DNA of 64,000 bases from Cryphonectria parasitica EP155 (Eukaryota > Ascomycota > Sordariomycetes > Diaporthales > Cryphonectriaceae), in the NCBI RefSeq assembly GCF_011745365.1, contig NW_024468913.1, forward strand, positions 1,860,001 to 1,924,000. The letters are read 5' to 3'. The notes under the pieces were generated by a model that was not told where the DNA came from, did no database searches, and saw only the letters and a list, made by a program, of their open reading frames with translations. This document shows, one piece after another, positions 35,861-47,499 of this stretch. How positions within the stretch are numbered: the stretch's first letter is position 1; each line of letters starts with the position of its first letter. The position numbers were made by a program, and so were the translations under genes.

Positions 35861-37471
35861 ACAGGCATTTTTCAATGCCCTGCCACCTCACGATCGTGCT
35901 CGTTTACAACAAAGCTTGTGCTGGGGATCTCCTCTCTCGTACCAAGCATATGGGTAGATGCCTCGACGCAAAGAGGGTCCCAAGCACCATGCATGCCCTC
36001 TCTATACCTCCACACCCCAGTCGGTGATCAATCAACTCATCAAGGAATTAGCATACGTTTTGCATCACAGCACAGCGATCCTGTCACTAAAGATATCTCG
36101 ACACAAGATTGGCATTCATGGGAATCAAATTGAGAGCCAAGCATTGGGTGTTCCTGTTTGTTTTTCTACAGCCTCCATATCCAGCCTTGTGCACACTTCG
36201 ACCCCATCACAACATCACCGCAACACAACAGGGTTCAAAGCATGCAGATGGAAAGTACTAGAGGTAGACGGTGTGTGATTGCAACTTGGAAGCGTCAGGC
36301 AAAGCACTTGATGGCTCGCTTTTTTCTCTTTTCATTGCTCTCTTCTTTTTATTCCCCCATTCGCGAGGTGTTTGGCTAGGCTTTGAAAGGCAAATATCCT
36401 GATTTTCGTGCTTTCTGGGCGTTCTGTCGGGAAGGGAGGCATCAAAATCCGCAGACACTCATCATCGTTTCTGCTCAGTTTGGTAGCAGAGCATTGCATT
36501 TCGTGTTTATCTGGATGGACGGATGGATTCCAGTTTGAATCTCTGGATCCTCATCAAGCTTTTGCCTGTGGAAGGAGATAGCATTGTTCTGTCTCTTGTT
36601 TCATTTTATTTATATTCTCAATCCCTTCAGATACCACTGACGGTGGCCTCTGGTGAGGGAAATGGGAGCAGTGACAGATCAGCATTGATTTTCAGTAACT
36701 ATTCCGGTGTATCGTAGACCAAGCAAGCGATAATAGCCTGTGTACTATGTGCTGAACCCCCCCCCCCCCTCCCTGGCCCCTTTTTTTGGCATGTGAAATT
36801 TCATCCCCCCCCCCCTCTCCTCCTCTATCCGAGCGAGCCCCACTCCTGATCGCTCCTTCAGCAGCAGCCGAGGGATGGATTTCGAACTATTATGATGCGT
36901 TCCATCAAGGAGGCTGGGAGGGCGACAACAGACTGCATACACGTAGTAGTGGGTTAGTGGCTTCAGGGCCCTCGCCCCACTGAGGCTGTAATTGCAGTGT
37001 TGTAGCCAGGTTCACTTAGTACTTTTACAGGTCTCTTCTAGCTGTTGGGTGGTGTAGTTTCCCACGTTGAGGTCAGAGTGAATTCTTTGTCCTATGGGCA
37101 GGGCGAAGATGAAGATGATTTTGATTTGAGGGAAACTTTGTTGTAAAGGATGAACTGAATTCTTTGCATTTCTTGAAAGAGAGTTTCGTTAGGATGTGTT
37201 GAGGGGATTGGTTCAGTGAAGTAATCAGTGATTATTTCAGATTCTAGCTCTTGTTTCGACCCGTGCGGGACGCCGAGTTCAGCACTCATTCGTTCCTGCT
37301 CAACTCACAAAATCACCCATTCTCACCTTCCCTCACCTTGAAGATCGCAACTACCAATCAATTCCTTTTCTTGGTCAGTGCTGTCCCTTCTAGCAGTTTC
37401 TACATACAATATAAACAAACAAAGACCCCAAACTGCAAGGAACGGGATCTGTAAACAGGGAAGCCGCAGCA
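35861..37471. other. Intergenic, 3' flank and amidase promoter
   Basis: 1.6 kb without a recognised gene. It holds poly-C runs at 36757-36769 and 36807-36816 and AT-richer DNA toward the amidase start. Confidence 0.55.
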
Positions 37472-39519
37472 ATGGCGTCTCCGAGATTGTTTGCCAACTA
37501 CCCAGGCGCGAGAGAGGCGACGGATATCAGCTACGACCTGGCCGACCAGGCAAAGAACCCCGTGTTGCGCGGCCTCCCTCTGGCCATTGGCGCCGCCATG
37601 TGAGTACCAAGAGAGCACTGCTGTCTTGCAAAAAGTGTCCTCCTGTTTATCTTCTGTTTCTTTCTGACTTTGCCATCCATACATGTAGTGTAACGAGGAG
37701 TATAGTCGTGCAGCGGTTCCTGTACGGCAATGCTGGGTTCGACAAGCTGAGTGCTGTCGAGAGTCTGAACGACGAGCCGTGGCGATTCGATGTGAGATGA
37801 TGTCTATCCATAGGACGCCGAGGAGGATACACTACAGGACCAGTCTCCAAGTAGAGTCCGTGTGGTTGTGGTGGTGGATGCACTGACAATCTTGTTCTTC
37901 AGCCCACTGTCATCCCCCTCAGAGATCCCTCGACAGCCAGCATCTCAGAGCCAACATTCGAGCCAGAGCTGCTCAAGGGCCTGCCTGCAGACACACCAGG
38001 GCGCTACGCGTCCTTTGCAGATTATCACAACGTCTACCTCTCGGGCGCAGCCACGCCGGTACAGGTGGTGGAGGCTCTCCTCCCCCTCATCCGGCGTGAT
38101 GTCCCCTCGCCCACGCCATACTCCAAGGCGTGGCTCGACATCCATGTCGACGACGTCCTCGCCGCCGCCCGGGCTTCTGCCGAGCGTTACGCCTCTGGCA
38201 AGCCCCTGGGCGTGCTTGATGGTATCCCCTTCGGCGTCAAGGCTGACCTCCCCGTCAGGGGCTACCTCAGCACCTACGGCATGCGCGTCGACCCGTCGCT
38301 GTCCTTCTTCCGCACCCCCGAGACCGATACGCTCTGGCCCGTCCAGAAGCTCGAGGAGGCCGGTGCCATCATGCTTGGCAAGATGAACCAACACGAAATC
38401 GGTATGGACACGACGGGCTGCAACCCCGTGACCGGAACCCCCGTCAACTTTTGCAACCCAGCGTACTACCCAGGAGGGTCCTCATCGGGCGCTGGTTCGG
38501 CGCTGGGCGCGGGCCTCGTACCCTTGTGTGTCGGTACCGATGCTGGCGGCTCCATTCGTGTGCCTGCTGCCACAGCGGGGTGCGTCTCCCTCAAGACGAG
38601 CCATAACCGCACCTGCGTCATGACCAGTAGCATGTGCATCGTAGGTCCCATGTGTGCCAACGTCACCGACCTCACCGTCGCGTACCGCATTATGGCCCAG
38701 CCCGACACCTCGGACCCCGTGAGCGGACTGTTTGCACCGAGCGAGAAGCCGGCGGCGCAGGCAGGCGCGGGCGGGAAGAGGTATCTGGGTCTGTGCCGGC
38801 CATGGGTCAACCGTGCCACCCCCGAGGTGCGCGCGCTGTTCGACAAGGCCGTCGCATGGTACGAACAGGAGCTAGGCTACGAGGTTATCGACATTGACAT
38901 TCCGCTCATAGCTGAAGGCCGGACCGCGCACGGCGCTATCAACCTCGCCGAGGCTGCGGATAAGGCCCGCGCGCGTGTGTCCCCGGCAGCAGACGGTGCC
39001 GCCGCAGCCGCGAGATGGACGGACCTGCTGTCACCGGCCAACGCCATTACCTGCTGTGTGGGCGCACAGACCACAGCTGGGGACTACCTGCGCTTCGCCC
39101 AGGTGCGCTCGGCGCTCATGCGGCACCTGGCATTTCTTTTTGAGCGGTACGGGGCGCGGTTGCTGATCGTATCGCCCACGCTGCCTGATGCAGGATACGC
39201 CGTGTCCCCTGGTGACGAGGCGCGCGGGTTCACAGATGGCGACCGAACCATGCGGAGCATGCTGTTTGTGTGGCTGAGCAATATGACCGGGTGCCCGTCT
39301 GCCACGGTGCCCGTCGGCTATGTACCGCCCGAGAAGGGCCACGGAAAGCTGCCCGTCGGCATGCTGGCGATGGGAATGTGGGGCGAGGAGGAGAACGTGC
39401 TCGGGTGGGCGGCGGACGGAGAGAAGTACCTGAGGGAGGGGCTTGAGGGCGGTCGGGTCAGGCCTGAGGCATGGGTTGATGTGATCGGGCTGGCGAAGGA
39501 AGGCAAGACGTTCAACTGA
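37472..39519 (+). CDS. Amidase signature family hydrolase
   Basis: Three exons: 37472-37599, 37689-37791, 37903-39519 (615 residues). Introns of 89 and 111 nt have GTGAGT/TAG and GTGAGA/CAG ends, and the phases fit. The protein carries the amidase signature with the Ser-cisSer-Lys triad: K190 (GIPFGVKAD), S270 (YYPGGSSSGAGSA) and S294 (GTDAGGSIRVPAATAG). The family hydrolyses carboxamides such as fatty-acid amides, urea derivatives (allophanate) or Gln-tRNA in the GatA branch. The substrate cannot be read from sequence. The C-terminal part is longer than in minimal amidases. No signal peptide is seen, so it is probably cytosolic. It converges with DLD1, and I see no reason to assume joint function. 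Confidence 0.92.
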
Positions 39520-39952
39520 GAGAGAGGGGTGGTGTATAGGAAAAGTGTGTCCAAAACGAGCTCTTTGTGATGGCCTCGTGCATCATTGCATGAGGGTCGA
39601 GGTCTTGGAGAGAGGTCTTTAGTGGTCGAAACGAGAGAAGAATGCATTGGGTAATCATGTGCATAACATCCGACTACAGAACACACAAGGACCGTGACTT
39701 TGGGAAGAGTTTGTGTCGAAGTGAGGGATACGTGGTTGTTCCGATATCGACCTCTTTCGGCTCACTGACTAGACTCGCCCTCTTCTTGGGCAGCAACTGT
39801 GTACACATATCGTCGCCAAGCGTCTCTCAACCAAGACAAGGTCTCTATCGATTATCCACCGACTCAAGAGGGCAACGTCGGCCTATATACAAGCGACGTG
39901 CCAAGCCCACACGCCAGGCTACCTAGTCTCCCTCACACCCCTCTCACTACTT
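39520..39952. terminator. Convergent 3' region between amidase and DLD1
   Basis: 433 bp separate the stop codons of two convergent genes, so both 3' UTRs and cleavage sites must lie here or overlap. No further gene is seen. Confidence 0.5.
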
Positions 39953-42230
39953 TTACCACTCGGCAATCTCACCCGCCGCGGGCTTCTGCATCCTCACGAC
40001 CTTGTCGCAGTTGAGCAGGCACAGAGGGTCAAAGGATTGCTTCATCTGCAGAGGATAACATTAGTCTTAAAGTCAAGAAAATCGGAGAAGAGAAGAGAGA
40101 AAGAGAGAGACACACCTTTCTCATGACATCTACTGTGCTGGCGCCTAGCTCGTGTGGGAGGTAGTCGCGCTTGACCAGGCCGACTCCATGCTCGCCCTGG
40201 ATGTTCATTTCGTCAGCGAGATTCGATCATCTCAACGATGGATTCCTGGTAGGGGAAGAGAGGGGGAGAAAAAGAGAGAGAGGGGAAAAAAAAAAAAGGG
40301 GGGGGGGGTGGCCGCTCACCGTCACTGTGCCCTCCATCTCGACAGCTCGCTTGACCATCCTGTGGACGACCTCTTCTGCGACCTTTCTCTCGGCGTCACT
40401 GTAGAGTAATATTGCTGCGAGGGTAAGGACGTTAGCTTTCTTCTTCATCTTCTGCAATGCGTGTCTGGTGTGTGTGTGTGTGTGTGAGTGTGTAGGTGAC
40501 ATGACATAACATACTGTGAAAGTTCCCGTCCCCAACATGTCCCACGATGGTGCCGTAGAGCCCACTCTCCTGCACATCCTTCTTGGTCTCTTCGATGATA
40601 TCCGGCAGTCTCGAGATGGGCACGGCGACGTCACCAGTCCACACCTTGTCGCCGTCCCTCTTGACGGCCATGGTGCTCCAGAGAGCCTCTTTGCGCGCCG
40701 ACCACAGCTCCAGCTGCTCCTCTTGGCTCTTGGCAAAGTCGAACCCGGTGCTGCCTGCCTTCTTGGCCATCTGCCGGACGATTTCGATCTGCTCCTTGAC
40801 GCCCTTGTCTGTGCCCGCGAACTTGAAGAACAGAGTCGGGGCCTCCTGCCAGGCGCGGGCGGTGTGGCCGGCCTTGTTAATACACTTCATCATCTCGTCG
40901 TCGAGAATCTCGACGGCGGCAACGGGCACGCCGGACCCAACGACGCGGCCCACGCAGTCGGCGGCCTGCCGGATGGAGCCAAAGGAGCACACGGCGACGC
41001 TGGTGGTGGCAGGGCGCACGGTGACCTTGAGGGTGGCCTCGGTGACCAGGCCCAGGGTGCCCTCGCTGCCGATGAAGAGCTTGGTCAGGTCGTAGCCCGC
41101 CGAGCTCTTGCGCGGCCGCTGGCGCGTCTTGATGACGGTGCCGTCGGCGAGCACGACCGTCAGGCTCAGCACCCACTCTCTCATGGTGCCGTAGCGGTAC
41201 GCATTGGTCCCGCTGCAGCCAGTACCGATCATGCCGCCGATCATGGCGCCGGGGCCCGGGTCGGGCGGGAAGAACAGGCCCTCGTCGGCCAGCTGCTCGT
41301 TGAGGTACTCCCAGCCCACGGCGGGCTGGACCACGACGTCGAGATCTTCCTTGTGCAGCGCGAGGACCTGGTCCATGCGGCCAAAGTCGACGCAGATGCC
41401 GCCCCGAGTGGGAGCGAAGTGGCCCTCGAGGCTCGTGCCGCCGCTGTAACCCGTCACGGGGATCCTGCGCTTGTGGCACACCTTCATAATGCGCGAGACC
41501 TCATCCGTGGTGGCCGGGTATACGACGCAGAAGGGCATGGGCTCCGAGGCCGGGCGGTTGTGGGTGGACCACTCGGACTGTGCGTGCGAGAGGAGCACGT
41601 CCTGCAGGGTCGAGACGTTTTCCTTGCCGACGATCTCGACAAAGTCGGTCCAGGCAGCCTCGAGCTCGGCGGGCGAGACATTGTGCCTGGGGGGTCGCGT
41701 TACGGACAGAGGAAGGGTTGAGGTCGGTTCTGGGTCGCGAGGAAGCTTGGTGCCGCAGTAGAAGGCCATAAGGGAGGCGAGGACGACGACTAGAGTTCGC
41801 AAAAGAGGAGGAGAGAAGATAGACGGTCAGCTGCACAAGATTTTTCCCTGGACACACTTATTCCTCGACAGGCGAGAAGGAATTTGAGGGGAACGGGACG
41901 GCCTCTTTCCTACTCACCCACCGTAGTCGCGAGGTTCCTCCCACCACCACTCCTCGCCTCTCTCTCGATCGCCGCTTGCCTCAGCTCTTCCTTCTCCCTC
42001 GCCATGCGCTGCGTGATACTCTCTAGCATTTGGCCCTTGAAAGTCGACTCACGACTGCTCTTGGACCCTCCTCTCTCCGACGACGAAGCCCATCTTGTCT
42101 GTTGGCGCAGCAATGCGCCTGGTATCCTGCGCGCCGCTGTTGCCCCTCCCGTAGAGGACTGTGAGACTGCTGTGCAGGGAGCTCGCAGGCCCTTCAGCAG
42201 GGTCGTTGTTCTGCTGAGCTGTTGCGACAT
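39953..42230 (-). CDS. DLD1: D-lactate dehydrogenase (cytochrome), mitochondrial
   Basis: Five exons on the minus strand: 42230-41918, 41789-40515, 40414-40320, 40196-40116, 40045-39953 (618 residues). The FAD enzyme oxidises D-lactate to pyruvate and passes electrons to cytochrome c in the mitochondrial intermembrane space. The N-terminus is Arg/Ser-rich with few acids (mitochondrial targeting), followed by a membrane segment (TTVVVVLASLMAFYCGTKL). The FAD-binding domain shows IPVTGYSGGTSLEGH, PPDPGPGAMIGGMIGTGCSG and LFIGSEGTLGLVTEATLKV. The C-terminal half has GHVGDGNFH and the family hallmark GEHGVGLVKRDYL, restored only by splicing the last introns. Introns 2 and 3 contain a TG array and a poly-C/poly-T tract. 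Identity is secure. Confidence 0.95.
40286..40308. repeat. Poly-A/poly-G tract inside DLD1 intron 3
   Basis: A run of A followed by about eleven G (poly-C then poly-T on the transcript) lies near the donor of the third intron. Confidence 0.85.
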
Positions 42231-43219
42231 TGTCTAGAGGGGGAAAATGCGCCGAGACGGAGAAATGGTTTCGAAGACCGTTTCGAGGTTTGAACGTCGA
42301 TATGAGCTCTGTCTCTCTCTGCCCAACGGAAATCTTGCACAGAACCTCGACACTGACTATTCAATCATGGCGCCGCTCGCTGGTCCCTTTTCTTTCTCTC
42401 GTAAAAATAAGACAGTAAGCACTTATTAAGAATGATTACTGGACAATGAGAATGGGTGTGGGTGGGTGTATCTGTCTCGGCTGGTCGGTACCTCTTTTTT
42501 CTTTTTTTTCTTGGAGAGGAGGGGGAGCAAGTTGCTGCAAGTAGCACGACAGCCGGGAGGAAAATGACGATGGCCCCGCTCCGGGCGGTTTTAGCTACGG
42601 CAGGAGCTGGACGGACCTTGGCCCGGTACCTGAAGGCTCCGCTTCGGCATCTTCGGACGTAGATTTGATAGGGTCGATGGATACTTCTGACCAGCAAAAG
42701 AAGACTATTGGTTGGGCCTCTTCCTATTTTTCTAACGAATAAAATGGCGAGATACTATTGTCGCGTTATCTCGATGCATTCTGTGGGGTGTGGTAACCGT
42801 TGAGGTTAGATTACGGAGAGTGCGGGAGTATCTTTCTTACTTGGCAACGTTCGGCTGTGAGTTGAGGTTGTCAAATGTAGGAAGAGAAAGAAAAAAAAAG
42901 AAGAAAAAAAAAAAAAGGAAGAGACAGTCCTTTTTTGCTGGCAGTGATCAAAGGCGCATGGTACACAGTTCACTCGATTCTGAAGGACCTAATGAATGTC
43001 ATATTCCTTTTGCTTTTTTGTTGGCTCGTCCACTTCTATAGTACTTGATATCTTGGTACACAAGGGCCAGTAGCCCCTCCCTCCTTACCTCCTCCTCCAC
43101 CACCTCCTCACTCAGGTCAGGTTGATCAATTCTTTCCATGCAATATACAAAGTCAGGTTAGGGTAGTTAGAATTGAAAAGGGAGCAATTCGACGTCTTGA
43201 ACTCTTGGACGCTGCATCT
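42231..43219. other. Intergenic, DLD1 promoter and MIC60 3' flank
   Basis: About 1 kb with no gene recognised. It contains an A-rich tract (42890-42915) and a pyrimidine-rich stretch upstream of DLD1. Confidence 0.55.
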
Positions 43220-45397
43220 CTACTCGACCTTGAGGCTCTGCAGCCTCGCCTCTGTCTGAATCACCTGTAGCAAGAAGAAAACGTCAGTATACTTTGGTCA
43301 CAACGACTTATTCATGGATAGGTAGCAGTGCAGTAGCCGTGATGGCCTTACCTCTAGAGCCTGTTTGACCTCCAATACCTTCCTCACCTCGCCCAGCCAG
43401 TCCCGGCTCAGGGTCTTTGCCCAGCCTGTCAGCCCGTTCATCTCCCGCGCTGCAGCATCCAAGTTGCCCTCTTCAAGGAACGTCTGGGTGCGCGTGAGGA
43501 TGCTCTCGACGTCGTCGCCCGCGGCAATCCCCTGCTTCTTGAATAGCACCTTGCTCAGGACGAAGCTGGAAGCGTGGCTGGCGACGCCCGCATCCTCGGG
43601 CAGCAGCGAGGCCTTGCGCACCTCGTTGGCTACCCGTCGGAACCTGTCGATCAGCTCTGCCGAGTTCGACACGCCGCGCTGGTACGCCGAAGGATTGATC
43701 GAGGCGATGGCCGCGTTGACGACAGCATCGTCCGCCGCAATCTCTTTGAGCGCCACAAGCTCCTTGATAAAAGGTCGCGGGTGCGCCGCATCCTCAAGGC
43801 TCGCGCGGACCGCCTCCACGGCGACGTGGAGCTGTTGTGTACGCAGGTTCAGGTCGATCACTTCGTTCCAGCCGGTAGCCAGACTCTCCAGATCCGAGAC
43901 GGACTTGGAGAGCTCTTCCAGCTTGCCGAGTCTGCTGTCCCGCTCTGTCTCGACCTGCCTCCTGATCTGATCCTTGAAGTGCCGCTTGAGCGCAATGGCT
44001 TGTTCGAGGAGCTTGTTGTTCAGCTTGTCCTCGTGGAGCTGCCGCTCCCGCTCCGACATAACCTTGATGCGCTCGTCATACGTCTCCTTGAGCTTCTTCA
44101 TCTCCTCGTCGAACTCCCGCTGCCAGCCGGCTTCCTGTGCCGCCATGGTCTTCTCCACGCGGTTCAGCAGGTCGTTCGCAGCCTTGTCAAAGTCCGCGAC
44201 ACGGGCCTTCACCTTGGCAGCAGCCTCCGCCTCCGCAGCCGCCTTGATGTGATCGATCTCCCCAAAGACCTTCTTGAGCTCGTTCTTGGCCTTCTCAACG
44301 GACGAACCATACTTGCCGTGCGCACCATCAGCGTTGATGACGGCAATGATGTCGTTCAGCATATGCGCCAAATTCTGGACCACGGGCTCGTCGGCATCAG
44401 GGAAGTAGACAGGCTCAATTGGTGAGGAAGGAGGGAGGCGCGACGGCTCGTTGACCTCGGGAGCCCTGAAGCCAGATGTCGCGGCAGGAGCAGCAGCAGC
44501 AGCAGCAGCTGGGGCGGGGGTATCCTTCTTGGGCTCCGCCTTGGGAGCGGGAGCAGGAGGCTCCTTTGGCTTGGGGGCCTCAGGCGCGGGTGTCTTCTTG
44601 GCGGCTTCCTTCTTCGCCGTGGTCGTCTTCTCCACAGCGCTCGACTGGCGCCCGGCCGGCTCACCGGCGTCTGCTACCCTCCAGGCCACACCGTGTTGTG
44701 CCGGAATGCGCACCGCCTCGCCCGTGTCGCGTGGGCGCTGGCCACCACGGTTCGAGATGTTAGGGAAACGCTTCCGGAACTCCATCTCCTCCAGGTAGAG
44801 CACGGCCTGCTCGCCATAAGGGATGTACTCGGTGAATAAGTCGTGGAACCTGTCGTTGATCCGCGAGTAGTAGACACCACCGCCGAAGGTGACGGCACCG
44901 AGGATCACGAGGGTCAGGACATAATTGCGCAGTCTCCTGAGGAAGCCCTTGCCCGGAGGTGGAGGCGGCGGTGTGGAAACTGCAGGACCTTCCTTCTTCG
45001 AGACGTTCCCGAGGTCTTCTGGGGCGGGAGGTGTCAGGGGCACATTCTCGGGAGCGATGGTGCTGGCTTGGACGCTCGACTCGTTCGCTGGCGGAGGTGG
45101 TGGTGTGGATGGAGCAGTATTCGTCTCTCCAGCCGGTGGTTTGGGAACTTGGGGCTTCTCATCGGCGTAGCCTCTCTATACACGTCATAAATTGGTCAGT
45201 CAGCCATCAGTAGACTGCTGCGCTCGAGCACTGCCGCTCTCACACGATTAAGGGAAGGGAAAATGGATAGCACTCACTTTCGTCACGAGGAGGCCAGCAG
45301 GCCGAGCTGCTGCTGCTGCTTGCCATTGGCGGCCAGGAGCAGCGGCAACAGACCTGCTGCTCAGACCCCTCACGGATCGAAGCGATGTCCGCAACAT
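43220..45397 (-). CDS. MIC60: MICOS complex subunit Mic60 (mitofilin)
   Basis: Three exons on the minus strand: 45397-45278, 45175-43352, 43264-43220 (662 residues). The protein spans the inner mitochondrial membrane, builds crista junctions and contacts outer-membrane complexes. The N-terminus (MLRTSLRSVRGLSSRSVAA) is a basic targeting sequence ending near RGYADE, a typical presequence cleavage area. A Pro-rich linker leads to one membrane segment (residues about 125-143, YVLTLVILGAVTFGGGVYYS). An Ala/Pro/Lys-rich stretch, a long coiled coil (residues about 270-470) and the mitofilin C-terminal signature follow (FVLSKVLFKKQG, GWAKTLSRDWLGEVRKVLEV), closed by the 14-residue last exon. Alanine runs come from GCA/GCT repeats. 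Length and order fit Sordariomycete Mic60. Confidence 0.95.
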
Positions 45398-46539
45398 GAG
45401 GGAATGCAATGGCCCGTCGCGGGTATCGAATTGGGTTGTGAGGGATGGAGGAGGGGGGGAGGAAAGTTCACGACCTGGATTTATCACAGTGCTGCTTTGC
45501 GGGAAAATTCGCGACTCGACCTGGTTTTGCCGAGAAGCTCTGGCGCATGGCTACAGTAAAGTGACAGGGATCCCTACGGCATATACTACCATAAGTACTA
45601 TGTACAGTAAGTTACTCTAGGCTCCCGAGTGCCTGCCTATCAAAAGTTCAGGAGCAGTAACGTCATACTGTCATACTGTGTGCAGTAAGAACATACCTAA
45701 TTTGTCCACTGCTCGCGCGCGCCTACGAAAGCATTTGAGGGTGGTTATCTTATTGTATCATGAACTCGTCTTTTTCTTCTTATTATTGTTCTTCTTGTTC
45801 GTCTCGATTTTTTTTTTTATAAAAAAAAAAAAGGAAATTATCAACCAAACAAACAAGGGAAAATCTGAGCAAAATTTCGCACATGAGTAACAGTTCTATG
45901 ATTTTTTCGTGCCTGCAGGTGCCTCTTCATTATCATCTTGCTGGAACAATGTCAGAAATCAGAGTGAGTATACTATATCAATATTTGAATTTCAATAACA
46001 GGGCAGGACTGGGAAAATCTGTTGCAATGTGGTATTGTATTTGAAATTCTCTCGGTACAGATGCGTCTCTTGTCTTGTCTGCACGCAAGACCGTAAACAC
46101 AGAGAGTAAAGACCCAAAAAGAAGAGAGAGAGAGAGAAAGAGAGAAAAAAAGCAATCTTCATCAACTCGAATCCCCACCCCGACGCCAGTGAATCCTGCC
46201 TCTTCCCTGGACCAAGCCAAACGATCGAAAAGTTCTTTAGATTGAAATGCCGGGAGGACACATCATAATAAAGGTATTAAATAAGGACTGATGCCGTTCC
46301 CGTCGTACGAGCATTCGACACCAGAGAATGAGCCGACTTTCACGGACATGTTACTCGTTCCGAAGGGGCCTATAATTCGACGCAACCAACGACCTTGCAT
46401 GCTCCGTGACGATATTTCGATCCCAGGTGTACACCGCGGGTCGTGTCAACTCTCTGTCTGGAAGGCGAGTGAGCCGTATAGTGACACGCAAGCCTCCTCG
46501 CCACTCGAAATTTCTTGACACATCACAGAAGCCCGGGGT
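45398..46539. other. Intergenic, MIC60 promoter and Rab5 3' flank
   Basis: 1.1 kb without a recognised gene. It holds a T11-AT-A12 near-perfect palindrome (45808-45832), a CTATGTAC-type motif near 45595, and a GA-rich purine run near 46120. Confidence 0.55.
45808..45832. repeat. T-run/A-run inverted repeat
   Basis: Eleven T, then AT, then twelve A. The tract can fold on itself or extrude a cruciform, and would exclude nucleosomes between the MIC60 promoter and the Rab5 gene end. Confidence 0.8.
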
Positions 46540-47499
46540 TTAGCAGGCACACGGGCCGTTGCTGTTGGTGCTGGCATTCTCCGGCGCGCCGAGGCTGACC
46601 CCCGGCCGTTGGCCTGTCCGTGAGTGTCGTGGTCCGGCCTGGTCAAGCGGCAACTTCTTGGCGATCGCCGTAAACAGTTCCCTGACGTTCTCGGCCGTCT
46701 TGGCTGAGGTTTCGAAGAACAGGAGGCCGCTCTCGCGTGCATACGCCTCGGCCTCGGATGTCTGGATGGCCCTCTTGTCGGGCTGCTCGGTGACGAGATC
46801 GAGCTTGTTTCCAGCAAGGGCAATGATGATGTTCTCGTTGGCCTGGCGCTGGAGCTCCTTGACCCACGCCTTCGCCTTGTCCAATGATGACTATCTCGGC
46901 AGGTCAGCCTTATTTCCAATCGCGCGAACGCCCCCCGCCCCCTCCTCCCCACAACACACATATCCAGTCAGTCGTCCTCATCAGTATACGTACGGCTTGT
47001 GTGATATCGTAGACAACTACGGCGCAGTTTGCATTCCTGTAGTACATAGGCGCCAGGGACTTGTATCTCTCTTGTCCGGCAGTATCCCAGATCTCGAACT
47101 TGACGGTGGTGTTTTCATCGAGGGAGATGGTCTGTGTGAGGAAGGCGGCGCCAATGGTAGATTCTCTGTACGAGTCGAATTGGTCCTGCGCTTCCGGTCA
47201 GCTCATGGTGCTCAGCACCGGAAAGGATGGGATCGGGATCTGGCGCACCTTTACAAAACGCAACACTATTGAGCTCTGGAATCGCACGTCAGCGTAGGTA
47301 GCAGAGATGGAAGGGATGATGTGGAGTTGATACCTTGCCGACAGCAGACTCTCCTGCAGGACGGTTAGCAAACGGCATTTCTGTGTCTCTGTCTGTCTGT
47401 AACCATCGTGCGCAATAATGACATACCAAGCAAGACCAGCTTGAACTGCGCAAATCTGTTGCCCATGCCACGAGCACCAGGAGGACCTCGAGAAGCCAT
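46540..47499 (-). CDS. ypt5: Rab5-family GTPase (Ypt5/Vps21)
   Basis: Five exons on the minus strand: 47499-47427, 47353-47334 (20 nt), 47275-47249 (27 nt), 47185-46994, 46890-46540 (220 residues). Rab5 controls early-endosome fusion and motility. All guanine-nucleotide motifs are present: GESAVGKSS (P-loop, formed across three exons), STIGAAF (switch I), WDTAGQERY (switch II), NKLD and ETSAK. The C-terminus ends in CAC, a double-geranylgeranylation CxC site. The P-loop depends on the two micro-exons, whose splice sites (GTATCA, GTGCGC donors) are weaker than usual. The ATG at 47499 is the first available because no ATG exists in the 550 nt upstream. It is divergent from SAC1. Identity is secure. 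Confidence 0.95.

Noticed and set aside
40516..41721. 401-codon plus-strand frame antisense to DLD1
   Set aside because: It lies exactly opposite the DLD1 coding exon and is open because of the G/C-rich third positions of that gene. It has no family resemblance.
43574..44425. 283-codon plus-strand frame antisense to MIC60
   Set aside because: Shadow frame of MIC60, Leu/Val/Arg-rich as expected from reverse reading of G/C-ending codons.
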